64,000 nucleotides of DNA, from assembly GCA_963790065.1 (NCBI GenBank), contig CAWBNK010000034.1:62001-126000 (forward strand). Reading direction: 5' to 3'. The notes beneath the pieces are model-generated. The model did no database searches. It saw nothing but the letters and a program-made list of their open reading frames with translations, and was not told the DNA's origin. The stretch is from Palsa-504 sp963790065 (GTDB lineage Bacteria; Actinomycetota; Actinomycetes; Streptosporangiales; Streptosporangiaceae). The number at the start of each line of letters is the position of its first letter. Positions within the stretch are counted from its first letter, which is position 1. Position numbers and translations under genes: made by a program. Shown here piece by piece: positions 38,927-47,450 of this stretch.

Positions 38927-39691
38927 GTGCCGGAGCAGATGCGGTTTGATGGCAAGGTCGCCTTCGTGACCGGCGGCGCCTCCGGCATCGGCGCGGCCGC
39001 GGCCGTGCGCTTCGCCAGCGAGGGCGCCCAGGTGGCGGTAGCCGACATCGACTCCGACGGCGCCCGCCGGGTGGCGGCTGCGCTGCCTGACGGCTTCGCG
39101 GTCACCGTCGACACCGCGGACGCCGCTTCGGTGCAGGCGGCGGTCCGCGCTGCCGTGGATCACTACGGGCACATCGACGTCGTTTTCAACAACGCCGGCA
39201 TCGCCGGCGCCCAGCTGCCCCTGCACGAGCTGCCCGTCGGCGACTGGCAGCAGGTCCGCAGTATCGACGGCGACGGCATCTTCTATGTCATGAAGTACTG
39301 CATCGCCGAGATGCTCACCACGGGCGGCGGGGCCATCGTGAACACCTCCTCGACCGCCGGCCTGACCGGCCAGCAGAACATCTCGCCTTACACCTTCGCC
39401 AAAGCGGGCATCGTCGGCCTGACCCGCAGCGCGGCCATCGAGTACGCCGCGAGCAACATCCGGGTCAACGCGATCGCGCCCACCGTGGTGTGGACCCCGC
39501 TGGTGGAGCGGTTCGCGCAGACCGCCCCCGACCCGGCCGCCATGCGCGCGGCCATGGAGAACTACAACCCCATGCCCGGCATCCCGCAGTCCGAGGACGT
39601 GGCCGCGGTCGTCGCCTTCCTGGCCTCAGACGAGGCGAAATGGATCACCGGCCACACCCTCCCCATCGACGGCGGCTACTGCGCCCAGTAG
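38927..39691 (+). CDS. SDR oxidoreductase
   Basis: 254 residues. VAFVTGGASGIGAAAAVRFASEG, VVFNNAGIAGAQLP, Ser in VNTSSTAGLTGQQ, Tyr/Lys in SPYTFAKAGIVGLTRSAA, end ITGHTLPIDGGYCAQ. A classical alcohol/ketone oxidoreductase. GTG start with AGGAGG. Behind an operator, so a likely member of the regulon with the Rieske oxygenase before it. A long hairpin terminates it against the convergent ACAD gene. Confidence 0.92.
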   Translation: MPEQMRFDGKVAFVTGGASGIGAAAAVRFASEGAQVAVADIDSDGARRVAAALPDGFAVTVDTADAASVQAAVRAAVDHYGHIDVVFNNAGIAGAQLPLHELPVGDWQQVRSIDGDGIFYVMKYCIAEMLTTGGGAIVNTSSTAGLTGQQNISPYTFAKAGIVGLTRSAAIEYAASNIRVNAIAPTVVWTPLVERFAQTAPDPAAMRAAMENYNPMPGIPQSEDVAAVVAFLASDEAKWITGHTLPIDGGYCAQ

Positions 39692-39715
39692 CGGCCCGCC
39701 CGGCCGCAGCGCTTT

Positions 39716-39773
39716 CCATGATCACGGGCAGTTCGGACCGCTACATACCGACCACAACTGCCCGCGATCATGG
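39716..39773. terminator. 18-bp stem, 22-nt loop hairpin between convergent genes
   Basis: Arms 39716-39733 and 39756-39773 pair over 18 bp with one mismatch (A.C). It lies midway between the SDR stop (39691) and the ACAD stop (39788). The structure is like that at 17572-17619: both open with TGATC and have loops of 22 nt. A bidirectional terminator is the simplest role. Confidence 0.7.
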
Positions 39774-39787
39774 TCTACACCGCGCGG

Positions 39788-41029
39788 TCAGCTGCTCCGG
39801 GGCAGCTTGGAGTAGGGGACGCCCTTGTCCACTCGCGGCTCGCGGGGCAGGCCGAGCACGCGCTCGCCGATGATGTTGCGCTGGATCTCGTCGGTCCCGC
39901 CCGCCAGCCGGTAGCCCGGCGCACCGAGCAGGTGCTCGGTCCAGGCGAAGCCGTCCGGCTCCCCGCTATCCGCGGCGATCCGCGCGCCCAGCAGCGAGCT
40001 GGCCACCTCGGCGATCCGCATCAGGTTGGCCGACGCGACCAGCTTGCCGATCGACGCGGCAGGCCCCGGCGGGGCGCCGGCTGCGGCCGCCCGGGCCACC
40101 CGCTCGGTGGTGGCCGCCCGCAGCTGGGTCCGCACGTACACGTCGGCCAGCTGCTGCCGCACCACCGGATCGGCCGACTTGCCCAGCCTGCGGGCCAGCC
40201 CGAGCAGGTCGTCGAACGAGCCGCCCTTGCGCCGGGTGCCCTGGCCGCTGGCGGTGCGCTCGAAGCCGAGCGTGGCGTTGGCCACCTTCCAGCCCTCGCC
40301 GACCGGCCCGACCCGCATGTCGTCGCCCACCTGCACCCCGGACAGGAACACCTCGTTGAACGACGAGGCGCCGCTCATCTGCCGGATCGGCCGGATCTCC
40401 ACCCCGGGCGCGTCCATCGGGATGAGGAACATGGTCAGCCCGGCCTGCTTGGCCACCTCCCGGTCGGTCCGGGCCAGCAGCAGGCCGTAGTCGGCGAACC
40501 GGGCCCCGGACGACCACACCTTCTGCCCCTCGAGCAGCCAGCCTTCCCCTTCGGTGAACACCGCGCTGGTGGCCACCGCGGCCAGGTCCGAGCCGGCCCC
40601 CGGCTCGCTGAACAGCTGGCAGCACAGCAGGTCCGAGCGCAGGAAGGCCCGCGCGTACTTGGCCCGCTGCTCGGCGGTGCCGAACGTGGCGATGGTCGGC
40701 CCCACCAGCCCGCAGGTCACGCTGATCAGCTCGGTCGACGGGGGCGGATCGAAGGCCTGCTCCTCCTCGGTGAAGGCCACCACGTACCGCATGGAAAGGC
40801 CCGCTCCGCCCTGCTCCTCGGGCAGCGCGATCGCGCCGTACCCGGCGTCGTACCGCTGCTTGCGGTAGGCCCGCACCTTGTCCAGCAGGTCGCGCTCGGC
40901 CTCCTCGGTGATGTTCTGGAACACCGCGTAATCCGCCGGCCCCTCGGACTGCTCGGGCCGCTGCGGCAGCACCGAATGCAGCCAGTCACGCACCCCGGAC
41001 CGCCAGGTCTGCATGTCAGGTTCGCTCAT
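39788..41029 (-). CDS. Acyl-CoA dehydrogenase (FadE type)
   Basis: 413 residues. YGAIALPEEQGGAGLSMRYVVAFTEEEQAFD, LLCCQLFSEPGAGSDLAAVATSAVFT (FAD/substrate loop), WLLEGQKVWSSGARFADYGLLLART and the C-terminal LAGGTDEIQRNIIGERVLGLP typical of this subfamily. It introduces an alpha-beta double bond into an acyl-CoA using FAD. Start ATG at 41029 is preceded by four 15-bp repeats each with GAGGAG. Leftmost gene of a minus operon with thiolase, DUF35 and a second ACAD; such pairs can form heterotetramers in steroid degradation (inference). Confidence 0.92.
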   Translation of the reverse strand: MSEPDMQTWRSGVRDWLHSVLPQRPEQSEGPADYAVFQNITEEAERDLLDKVRAYRKQRYDAGYGAIALPEEQGGAGLSMRYVVAFTEEEQAFDPPPSTELISVTCGLVGPTIATFGTAEQRAKYARAFLRSDLLCCQLFSEPGAGSDLAAVATSAVFTEGEGWLLEGQKVWSSGARFADYGLLLARTDREVAKQAGLTMFLIPMDAPGVEIRPIRQMSGASSFNEVFLSGVQVGDDMRVGPVGEGWKVANATLGFERTASGQGTRRKGGSFDDLLGLARRLGKSADPVVRQQLADVYVRTQLRAATTERVARAAAAGAPPGPAASIGKLVASANLMRIAEVASSLLGARIAADSGEPDGFAWTEHLLGAPGYRLAGGTDEIQRNIIGERVLGLPREPRVDKGVPYSKLPRSS

Positions 41030-41034
41030 CAGCA

Positions 41035-41094
41035 GTTACTCCTCACGCGGTTACTCCTCACGCAGTTACTCCTCACGCGGTTACTCCTCACGCG
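41035..41094 (-). repeat. 15-bp tandem repeat (x4), each unit with a Shine-Dalgarno
   Basis: Four exact or near-exact 15-bp units (41035-41049, 41050-41064, 41065-41079, 41080-41094). On the minus strand each reads CGCGTGAGGAGTAAC, i.e. a TGA, a GAGGAG ribosome site and a TAA. The unit furthest upstream contains the real TGA of the thiolase gene, and the one nearest the ACAD start places GAGGAG 10 nt from its ATG. The array apparently arose by amplifying the stop/SD junction between the two genes. Confidence 0.85.
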
Positions 41095-42239
41095 GTCAGG
41101 ACCGTGCACGCGCTGATGCCCGGCGCGCCGTAGACGTGCGTGAAACCGACCCGCGGCTGGCCGGCCACCTGGCGGGCGCCGGCCCGGCCCTGCAGCTGGA
41201 GCACGATGTCGATGACCTGCCGCAGCCCGGACGCGCCCACCGGCTCGCCGTTGGCCAGGCAGCCGCCGTCGGTGTTGACCGGGAGCCGGCCGGTCGGAGC
41301 CGTCTCGTTCAGGTCGATCAGCTCCTGCTGCGCGCCGTCCTCGCACAGCCCGGTCTCGGCCATGTGGTAGATCTCGGCGCCCGAGTCGGTGTCCTGCAGC
41401 TGGGCGACCTGCACGTCGGCCGGGACGACGCCCGCGGCCGTGAAGACCGCCCGGGCGGCGTCGACACTGGGGCTGTGGCCTGCTTCAGGCGGCAGCCACG
41501 GCGCGAACACCTCGAACGATCCGAACCGCCGGGTCCGCTTGGCCACGGCCGCCAGCCGGACCGGCCGCTCGCACAGGTCCGCGGCGCGGTCGCCGCGCGC
41601 CAGCACTACCGCGGCGCCGCCCTCGCTGGGCGAGCACAGCATGTACTGGGTGAGCGGCGGGTTGATCACCCGGGCCTGCATGATCTCGTCCTCGCTGATC
41701 GCCTTGCGCCGCCAGGCGTCGGGGTTGAGCTCGCCGCAGCGGAAGGCCTTCGCCGCGACCTGGGCTAGCAGCCGGTCCTTCAGCCCGTGGGTGTGCAGGT
41801 ACCTGCGGTCCTTCATGGCGAAGAACTGCGTCGTGATCATCAGCCCGGTCTCGCCGTACCAGTCCGAGTGACCGTAGTCCGCCGGGTTGGCCGCGAACGC
41901 CCCGCGGGCGTGCTTGTCAAACCCGACCACCAGCGCCAGGTCTGTCTCGCCCGCCCGGATCGCGTTGGCCGCCGTGGCCAGCGCGACGCCCGCGGTGGCA
42001 CAGCCGTTGCGGACGTTGACGAACGGCACGCCGGTCAGGCCCAGCACGCTGACCAGCGTGTCCGGCTTGCCCGACACGTTGCTGCCGCCCACCGCGTAGC
42101 CGATGTCGGCCCAGCTCACCCCGGCGTCGGCCAGGGCCAGCCTGCTGGCCTGGGCGCCCATGGCCATGCCGGTCAGGGCCGGGTCGTGCCGGCCGAACGG
42201 GTGCAGGCCAACCCCGACGATGGCGACCTCGGTGCTCAT
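41088..42239 (-). CDS. Thiolase-fold protein, lipid-transfer (SCP2/Ltp2-like) type
   Basis: 383 residues. EVAIVGVGLHPFGRHDP at the start, nucleophile Cys in VNVRNGCATAGVALATAANAI (~residue 90), then SPSEGGAAVVLAR, NTDGGCLANGEPVGASGLRQVIDI and a C-terminal HVYGAPG. Lipid-transfer-type thiolases lack strong classical activity and, with DUF35 proteins, act as retro-aldolases or thiolases in sterol side-chain removal. Its start overlaps the stop of the DUF35 gene by 4 bp. Same operon as two ACADs. Confidence 0.9.
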   Translation of the reverse strand: MSTEVAIVGVGLHPFGRHDPALTGMAMGAQASRLALADAGVSWADIGYAVGGSNVSGKPDTLVSVLGLTGVPFVNVRNGCATAGVALATAANAIRAGETDLALVVGFDKHARGAFAANPADYGHSDWYGETGLMITTQFFAMKDRRYLHTHGLKDRLLAQVAAKAFRCGELNPDAWRRKAISEDEIMQARVINPPLTQYMLCSPSEGGAAVVLARGDRAADLCERPVRLAAVAKRTRRFGSFEVFAPWLPPEAGHSPSVDAARAVFTAAGVVPADVQVAQLQDTDSGAEIYHMAETGLCEDGAQQELIDLNETAPTGRLPVNTDGGCLANGEPVGASGLRQVIDIVLQLQGRAGARQVAGQPRVGFTHVYGAPGISACTVLTA

Positions 42240-42646
42240 GTGCTTCCTCCCGCGGGCTGGAACGCGTAGCTGACCACCGGCGCGCCGTCCGGGCCTGCCC
42301 ACAGCGGCAGCAGCGTCAGCCGCATCGGCATGCCGATCTCGAACCCGGCCGGATCGCCGACCAGCCGCGACTCGACGATCACGTCGCCTAGGTCGACGTA
42401 GCCGACGCCGTACGGCGAAAAGCCGTCCTCCGGCACGCGGTAGGGGGCCTTGGGCTCGAACGCCTGCACGGTCCAGGTCCACAAGGTGCCACGGTCCGCG
42501 AGCTCGACCCGGGCCAGGTCGGTCCCGGCGCACTTCGCGCAGCCCGCCTGGGCCGGGAAGGTCACCGTGCCGCAGCTCGCGCAGCGGGCCCCGGCCAGCC
42601 GCGGCGGGTCGAGGGAGCTGAACAGCGCCGGGTCGACCGCGATCAT
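42236..42646 (-). CDS. DUF35 / Zn-ribbon OB-fold acyl-CoA-associated protein
   Basis: 136 residues. Zn ribbon with two CxxC motifs (CASCGTVTFPAQAGCAKC, residues ~22-39) followed by an OB fold, WTWTVQAFEPKAPYRVPEDGFSPYGVGYVDL. DUF35 proteins bind and position acyl-CoA for a partnered thiolase or hydratase. Overlaps the thiolase start and the ACAD stop by 4 bp on both sides, so the three genes are tightly coupled. Confidence 0.9.
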   Translation of the reverse strand: MIAVDPALFSSLDPPRLAGARCASCGTVTFPAQAGCAKCAGTDLARVELADRGTLWTWTVQAFEPKAPYRVPEDGFSPYGVGYVDLGDVIVESRLVGDPAGFEIGMPMRLTLLPLWAGPDGAPVVSYAFQPAGGST

Positions 42647-43884
42647 GACGGATCCCCGGCCGAAGCGGAATGCTGCCAGCGGGGCGGCTCGCCGCCCTCG
42701 ATGGCGCGCCGGCGCTGGCTGATGGCCCGCCTGCCGATCGCCCAGCGGTGCACCTCGGACGGGCCGTCGTAGATACGGAACGGGCGCACCTCGCGCAGGT
42801 AGCGGGAGAGCAGGACGTCGCCGGAGACGCCGAGTGCGCCGCAGATCTGCACCGAGCGGTCCACCACCCGGTTGACCGCCTCGGCCACGAACGTCTTGGC
42901 CACCGACGATTCGGTGCCGCCCCGGGCCCCGCTGTCCAGCACGGCCGCGGTGTGCCTGATCAGCGCCCGGCTGGCCGCCATGTCGATCTCCGAGTCGGCC
43001 ACCAGCTGCTGGACCATGCCCAGGTCGCCGAGCAGCCCGCCGAAGGACTTGCGGGTAGCGGCCCAGTCCACGGCGATGCCGTGTGCCCGCCGGGCCAGGC
43101 CCAGCCACCGCATGCAGTGCGTCAGCCGGGCCGGCGCCAGCCGCACCTGGGCGTACTCGAAGCCCCGGTCGACCTCGCCCAGCACCGAGTCAGGCCCGAC
43201 CAGGCAGCCGTCGAAGGCCACCTCGCTGTGTCCGCCGAACAGCCCTTCGTCCAGGGTGTCGATGTCCCGGACCACGCGCAGGCCCGGATGGTCGCCGTCG
43301 ACTAGGAACATCGTCGCGCCGCCCCGCTCGCCCGGCGACCCGCTGGTCCGGGCCATGCAGATGGCGAAGCCCGCGCCGCGCGCCCCGCTGATGAACCACT
43401 TCCGCCCGTCGATCCGCCAGCCGTCGCCGGTCCTGGCCGCCGTGGTCGACAGCATCGACGGGTCGGCCCCGGCGCCGGGGGCCGGCTCGGTCATCGCGAA
43501 ACAGGACCGGATCTCGCCCGCCGCCAGCGGGCGCAGGTAACGGTCCTTCTGCTCCTGCGTGGCCACCACCTCGAGCAGGTGCATGTTGCCCTCGTCCGGC
43601 GCCGCGCAGTTGAGCGCGAGCGGGCCGAGCAGCGAGTAGCCCGCCTCCTCGAACACCACCGACTGCCCGCGCACGTCCAGCCCGCAGCCGCCCCACTCCA
43701 CCGGCACGTGCGGTGCTAGCAGCCCGGCCTCGGCGGCCTGCTTCTGCAGCGAGCGGCGCAGCTCGTCCGGCGCCGCGTGCACGGACCCCCCGGTCTCCTC
43801 CTCCACACCGATGACCACGTCCCTGACGAACTCCCTGGTCCGCGCGGCCAGCGCCTCGACCTCAGGTGGCACGGTGATGTCCAT
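42643..43884 (-). CDS. Acyl-CoA dehydrogenase
   Basis: 413 residues. LAPHVPVEWGGCGLDVRGQSVVFEEAG, RSCFAMTEPAPGAGADPSMLSTTA, WFISGARGAGFAICMART, and FRIYDGPSEVHRWAIGRRAI near the end, where DGPSEVHR occupies the position of the usual EGT active-site segment (Asp for Glu). The DGPSEVHR form is known in the ACAD10/11-like branch, which handles hydroxylated or branched acyl-CoA. Start ATG at 43884. Same operon as DUF35, thiolase and ACAD at 39788. Confidence 0.92.
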   Translation of the reverse strand: MDITVPPEVEALAARTREFVRDVVIGVEEETGGSVHAAPDELRRSLQKQAAEAGLLAPHVPVEWGGCGLDVRGQSVVFEEAGYSLLGPLALNCAAPDEGNMHLLEVVATQEQKDRYLRPLAAGEIRSCFAMTEPAPGAGADPSMLSTTAARTGDGWRIDGRKWFISGARGAGFAICMARTSGSPGERGGATMFLVDGDHPGLRVVRDIDTLDEGLFGGHSEVAFDGCLVGPDSVLGEVDRGFEYAQVRLAPARLTHCMRWLGLARRAHGIAVDWAATRKSFGGLLGDLGMVQQLVADSEIDMAASRALIRHTAAVLDSGARGGTESSVAKTFVAEAVNRVVDRSVQICGALGVSGDVLLSRYLREVRPFRIYDGPSEVHRWAIGRRAISQRRRAIEGGEPPRWQHSASAGDPS

Positions 43885-43894
43885 CGGCTCTCCC

Positions 43895-44953
43895 TCAGCT
43901 TCCGGCGGCAGGCAAAGCGTCGTCGTCGGACAGGCGGACCAGCATCTTGCCCACGTTGGCCCCGCCCAGCAGGCCGATGAAGGCGTCGACCGCGTTCTCC
44001 AGGCCGTCGACCACGGTCTGCTTGGCCACCAGTTCCCCGGTCCGCAGCCAGTTCGCGACCTGCTTCTCGAACTCCGGCCGGAGGTCCTCGTGATCGCGGA
44101 CGATGAAGCCGCGGATGACCAGGCGCTTGAGCACGGCCTGGATCAGGTGCTCGACCCCGGGCGCCGCCGAGGCGTCCTCCATCGTGGAGATCATCCCGCA
44201 CAGCGCGATCCGGCCGTGCACGCGCAGCGCGTACAGGGCGGCGACGAGGTGGTCGCCGCCGACGTTGTCGAAGTACAGGTCGATGCCGTCCGGCGCGGCC
44301 TCCGCCAGGCCCTCCGGCAGTCCCGCCCGGTAGTCGATCCCGGCGTCAAAGCCCAGGTCGCCGACCAGGATGCGGGCCTTCTCGGGCCCGCCCGCGCTGC
44401 CGATCACCCGGGAGGCGCCCAGCAGCCGGGCGAACTGGCCCGCGGCGCTGCCCACCGCCCCGGCCGCCGCGGACACGAACACCACGTCGCCCGGCCGTAT
44501 CTCGCCGGCCCGGCGCAACCCGGCGTAGGCGGTGAAACCGGTCTGGCCCAGCACCCCGAGCCAGGTCGACAGCGGGGCCAGGCCCGGGTCGACCGTGGTG
44601 GCGGCCGCGGCCTCCACCAGGGCGTAATCGCGCCAGCCCAGCCGGTGCCGGACGAAGTCGCCGGCCGCGAACCCGTCGGCGCGGCTGGCGATGACCCGCC
44701 CGATGGCCGACCCGTCCAGCGGGCCGCCGACGATGAAGTTGGTCGTGTAGTGCTTCTCGGTCGACTCCATCCGGCCGCGCATGGCCGGGTCGACGCTCAT
44801 GTAGGCGTTGCGGACCAGCAGCTGACCCGGGCCTGGCTCGCCGACCGGCTGCTCGGCCAGCCCGAAGTTGGCCGGCGCCGGGCGCCCCTCCGGGCGGGAG
44901 GCCAGCGTGACAATCCGCGTTGTCCGCGGGATGGGTTCGGCCGGCACGGGCAC
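43895..44953 (-). CDS. NADP-dependent oxidoreductase, MDR family (prostaglandin-reductase-like)
   Basis: 352 residues, medium-chain dehydrogenase/reductase without Zn. MSVDPAMRGRM is diagnostic of the leukotriene-B4 12-hydroxydehydrogenase/curcumin-reductase group; VFVSAAAGAVGSAAGQFARLLGA holds the NADPH fold, and YFDNVGGDHLVAAL follows. It reduces alpha-beta-unsaturated ketones. GTG start at 44953 after GGAGAG; the open frame extends further. Ends 10 bp before the ACAD gene. An operator site lies 50 bp upstream. Confidence 0.9.
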   Translation of the reverse strand: MPVPAEPIPRTTRIVTLASRPEGRPAPANFGLAEQPVGEPGPGQLLVRNAYMSVDPAMRGRMESTEKHYTTNFIVGGPLDGSAIGRVIASRADGFAAGDFVRHRLGWRDYALVEAAAATTVDPGLAPLSTWLGVLGQTGFTAYAGLRRAGEIRPGDVVFVSAAAGAVGSAAGQFARLLGASRVIGSAGGPEKARILVGDLGFDAGIDYRAGLPEGLAEAAPDGIDLYFDNVGGDHLVAALYALRVHGRIALCGMISTMEDASAAPGVEHLIQAVLKRLVIRGFIVRDHEDLRPEFEKQVANWLRTGELVAKQTVVDGLENAVDAFIGLLGGANVGKMLVRLSDDDALPAAGS

Positions 44954-45002
44954 CTCTCCTCCAGCAACCGATATCTCGGACCCTAACACCGCAGGAAGCA
45001 GT

Positions 45003-45023
45003 AAGTGAAGACGGATACTAGTT
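45003..45023. promoter_or_regulatory. 21-bp operator-family site, AAGTGAAG-N5-TACTAGTT
   Basis: Situated between the MDR oxidoreductase gene start (44953) and the stop of the ThuA-like gene (45038). It would control the MDR-ACAD-DUF35-thiolase-ACAD operon. The spacer ACGGA is the same as in the site at 55867. Confidence 0.6.
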
Positions 45024-45037
45024 ACTGCCCAGCCTAA

Positions 45038-45823
45038 CTACGCCGCCGGGCCCGCGTCCGGGAACGCGCCGGTGACCGCCCACTGGACGCACCGCTCGAG
45101 TACCGTGCCGAACTCCGGCACCACCCAGCTGCCCAAGTCCCGGCGGCCCAGGTCCTCGACGCCCAGGTCCTGCACGTCGAAGCGGCCGCGGCAGTGGCCG
45201 AGGGTGAAGTAGCACACGGTGCCCTGGCCGTTCTGCTTCAGGTACAGCACAGGCCGCGGCTCGTCGTCGGTCACCTGCCCCTCCTCGAAGCCGCGGCACC
45301 CGCCGGTGAAGCGCGCGTGCAGCAGCACCTCGAGCGGCGGGTGCAGCTCGAGGACGTACAGCTCGTCGCGCACCTCGAACGGGGAGAGCCCGGCCACCAG
45401 CGGGTGCCCCGGGGCGGTGATGTGCACCGTGTACGGCTCGATCGGCGGGTGGGCCAGGAACTGCCCGCCCAGCAGCTCCGCGACCCGGCCCAGCACCCGC
45501 GGGGTCCGGTACACGCCGCCCGGCTCGGACGGCGGGTCGATCGCCGAGTGCGTGCCGTGCAGTGCCAGCCACCGGCCGCCCCGCGCCACGAACCCGGCCA
45601 GGGCGTCCTGCTGCTCGGGCGTGGGCCGGACATCACAGGTGTAGGTGACTAGAAAGTCGGCCCGCTCCAGCGCGTCGAGCCCGCCGAAGTCCTCGAACAC
45701 CCGCGTCCGGACCTGCTCGGCCTGGCCGAGCAGGCCGAGCAGCTGGTACCTGGCGTAGTCGAAGTCGTGCCACCGACCGCCGCAGACCAGGACGGCGTCC
45801 AGCCGGCCCGCCGGTCCCGCCAT
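45038..45823 (-). CDS. ThuA-like glutamine-amidotransferase-fold protein
   Basis: 261 residues of the class I GATase-like ThuA family (trehalose-utilisation protein and relatives). AVLVCGGRWHDFDYARYQLL, FLVTYTCDVRPTPEQQDALAGFVARGGRWLALHG is the typical turn, and the late VCYFTLGHCRGRFD is the C-terminal His region. No classic Cys nucleophile is seen at the turn (LALHGTH). Family role: sugar or keto-sugar metabolism, mostly uncharacterised. The start lies 1 bp after the SDR stop. Confidence 0.82.
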   Translation of the reverse strand: MAGPAGRLDAVLVCGGRWHDFDYARYQLLGLLGQAEQVRTRVFEDFGGLDALERADFLVTYTCDVRPTPEQQDALAGFVARGGRWLALHGTHSAIDPPSEPGGVYRTPRVLGRVAELLGGQFLAHPPIEPYTVHITAPGHPLVAGLSPFEVRDELYVLELHPPLEVLLHARFTGGCRGFEEGQVTDDEPRPVLYLKQNGQGTVCYFTLGHCRGRFDVQDLGVEDLGRRDLGSWVVPEFGTVLERCVQWAVTGAFPDAGPAA

Positions 45824-45824
45824 C

Positions 45825-46589
45825 TCAGAACTGCACGCGGCTGACGAAGCCGCCGTCCACGACCAGGTTCACGGCCGTGCAGAAGCTGGCCGCCGGGCTG
45901 GCCAGGAACGTGACCGCGCGCGCGACCTCCTCGGCGCGGCCCAGCCGACCGATCGGGATCCGGGCCCGGATCGTCTCGTAGAACTCCGGGCGGCCCTCGT
46001 GCAGCTTGTCCCAGGCGCCGCCGGGGAAGTCGATCGGCCCGGGGGAGACCGTGTTGACCCGGATGCCCTTCGGCGCCAGCGCGTGCCCCAGGCCCGACGC
46101 GTGCTCGAGCACGGCCGCCTTGAGCGCCGCGTAGGAGTTCGCCGACGTCGGGGGCAGGGTGTCGAAGGCCGACGTCGTCCCGACCACCACGATCGCGGCC
46201 GCGTCGGATCGTTCCAGGTGCGGGACGGCCGCCTCGGCGAGCCTGACGAAGGCCAGCAGGTCGGCCTCGAAGCTGATCCGCCACTGGTCCGGCCCCTTCA
46301 GCCCCCCCGCCGACACGTTGGACACCACCACGTCAAGCCCGCCCAGCTGCCCGGCCGCGGTCTCGACGAAGCCGGCCACCGCCTGCTCGTCGGCCACGTC
46401 CACCGTCTGGGCGCAGACCGTGCGGCCCGTCTCGCGCAGCTCCTTGGCCAGCGCCTCGAGCGGTTCCGCGCCGCGGGCGCACAGGGCCAGGTCGCACCCT
46501 TCGCGGGCCAGCTCGGCGGCGATGGCCCGTCCGATGCCCCGGCTGGCGCCGGTGACGAGGGCCTTGCGCCCGGTCAACTGCAAGTCCAT
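45825..46589 (-). CDS. SDR oxidoreductase
   Basis: 254 residues. ALVTGASRGIGRAIAAELAREG, VVVSNVSAGG at the usual NNAG position (Ser-Asn-Val-Ser), catalytic region VVGTTSAFDTLPP, Tyr/Lys in NSYAALKAAVLEH, end CTAVNLVVDGGFVSRVQF. Start ATG at 46589. Sits between two ThuA-like genes on the same strand with gaps of 1 and 15 bp, so the products probably act on the same compound. Confidence 0.9.
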   Translation of the reverse strand: MDLQLTGRKALVTGASRGIGRAIAAELAREGCDLALCARGAEPLEALAKELRETGRTVCAQTVDVADEQAVAGFVETAAGQLGGLDVVVSNVSAGGLKGPDQWRISFEADLLAFVRLAEAAVPHLERSDAAAIVVVGTTSAFDTLPPTSANSYAALKAAVLEHASGLGHALAPKGIRVNTVSPGPIDFPGGAWDKLHEGRPEFYETIRARIPIGRLGRAEEVARAVTFLASPAASFCTAVNLVVDGGFVSRVQF

Positions 46590-46604
46590 GACTGGTACCT
46601 CCTG

Positions 46605-47450
46605 TTAGCTCTCTGCGGGCGGGATTACGTCGGTGGGGTGCCCGGCTGCCCAGCCGCGGGCGTCGGCGGACGACACCCAGGCCACGGCGTTGGCGACCAG
46701 GCGGCGGTAGCCGGGGTGGGCGAAGGTATCCGGCCCGTCCCCGGGCTGGAGGTAGACGACGGGGCTGCGGCCTGCGGTCTTGGCCCAGCCGATGAGGTCG
46801 CTGGCGGACGGGTGCTGCCAGGGCGGACCGTGCCGCGGCGTGCCCAGGACCTCGTAGTAGGTCTCGCGGAACGGCCCGGGCTCGGCGTCCGCGCGCAGCA
46901 GCGGGTGCACGTCGGCGGCGAAGACCGGGCAGCAGTACAGCTCGTCGGACAGCGTGAAGTCCGCTACCCCGGCGCAGACCGGATGATCCGGGTCGGCCAC
47001 CCGGGCGGTGTACTGGGCGTACCGGAACCCGGAGTCGGGCCAGCTCCGGCCGCGCAGCTGGGCGGGCGCGTAGTGGTACCGGCCGCCGAGCACCTCGGCC
47101 CACCCCGGCCAGGCGGGCCAGCCGGCCAGCGCGTGGTGCAGGAACACGAAACCCTGGCCCGCCTCGAGCAGCCCGGCCAGCCGCCTGGCGACCCCTGGAT
47201 CCGGCGCGATCGGCCGCGGCGCCGTCCCGCGCCGCAGGGCCAGGCCGGGCAGGTCGTAGCAGACGATGGCGTCGAACACGCCTCGGGAGTCCGGGCCGAG
47301 CCAGTCCTGCGCGGCGGGCTGCACCGCGTGCGCGAACACCCAGCCGCGCTCGGCGCAGAGGTCGGCCAGCATGCCGGTGAACGCGTCCAGGTCGACCCGG
47401 TGGCCCCCGGTGATAGCGAGCAGGCGCAGCGGCCGGCCGGCGTCCATCAC
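46605..47450 (-). CDS. ThuA-like protein, second paralogue
   Basis: 281 residues. RLLAITGGHRVDLDAFTGMLADLC, FDAIVCYDLPGLALRRG, GFVFLHHALAGWPAWPGWAEVLGG with the family His pair, CAGVADFTLSDELYCCPVF, and the late SPVVYLQPGDGPDTFAHPGYRRLVANAVAWVSS. It is more typical of ThuA than the copy at 45038. Start ATG overlaps the next SDR's stop region by 4 bp. Part of the ThuA-SDR-ThuA-SDR block. Confidence 0.82.
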   Translation of the reverse strand: MMDAGRPLRLLAITGGHRVDLDAFTGMLADLCAERGWVFAHAVQPAAQDWLGPDSRGVFDAIVCYDLPGLALRRGTAPRPIAPDPGVARRLAGLLEAGQGFVFLHHALAGWPAWPGWAEVLGGRYHYAPAQLRGRSWPDSGFRYAQYTARVADPDHPVCAGVADFTLSDELYCCPVFAADVHPLLRADAEPGPFRETYYEVLGTPRHGPPWQHPSASDLIGWAKTAGRSPVVYLQPGDGPDTFAHPGYRRLVANAVAWVSSADARGWAAGHPTDVIPPAES

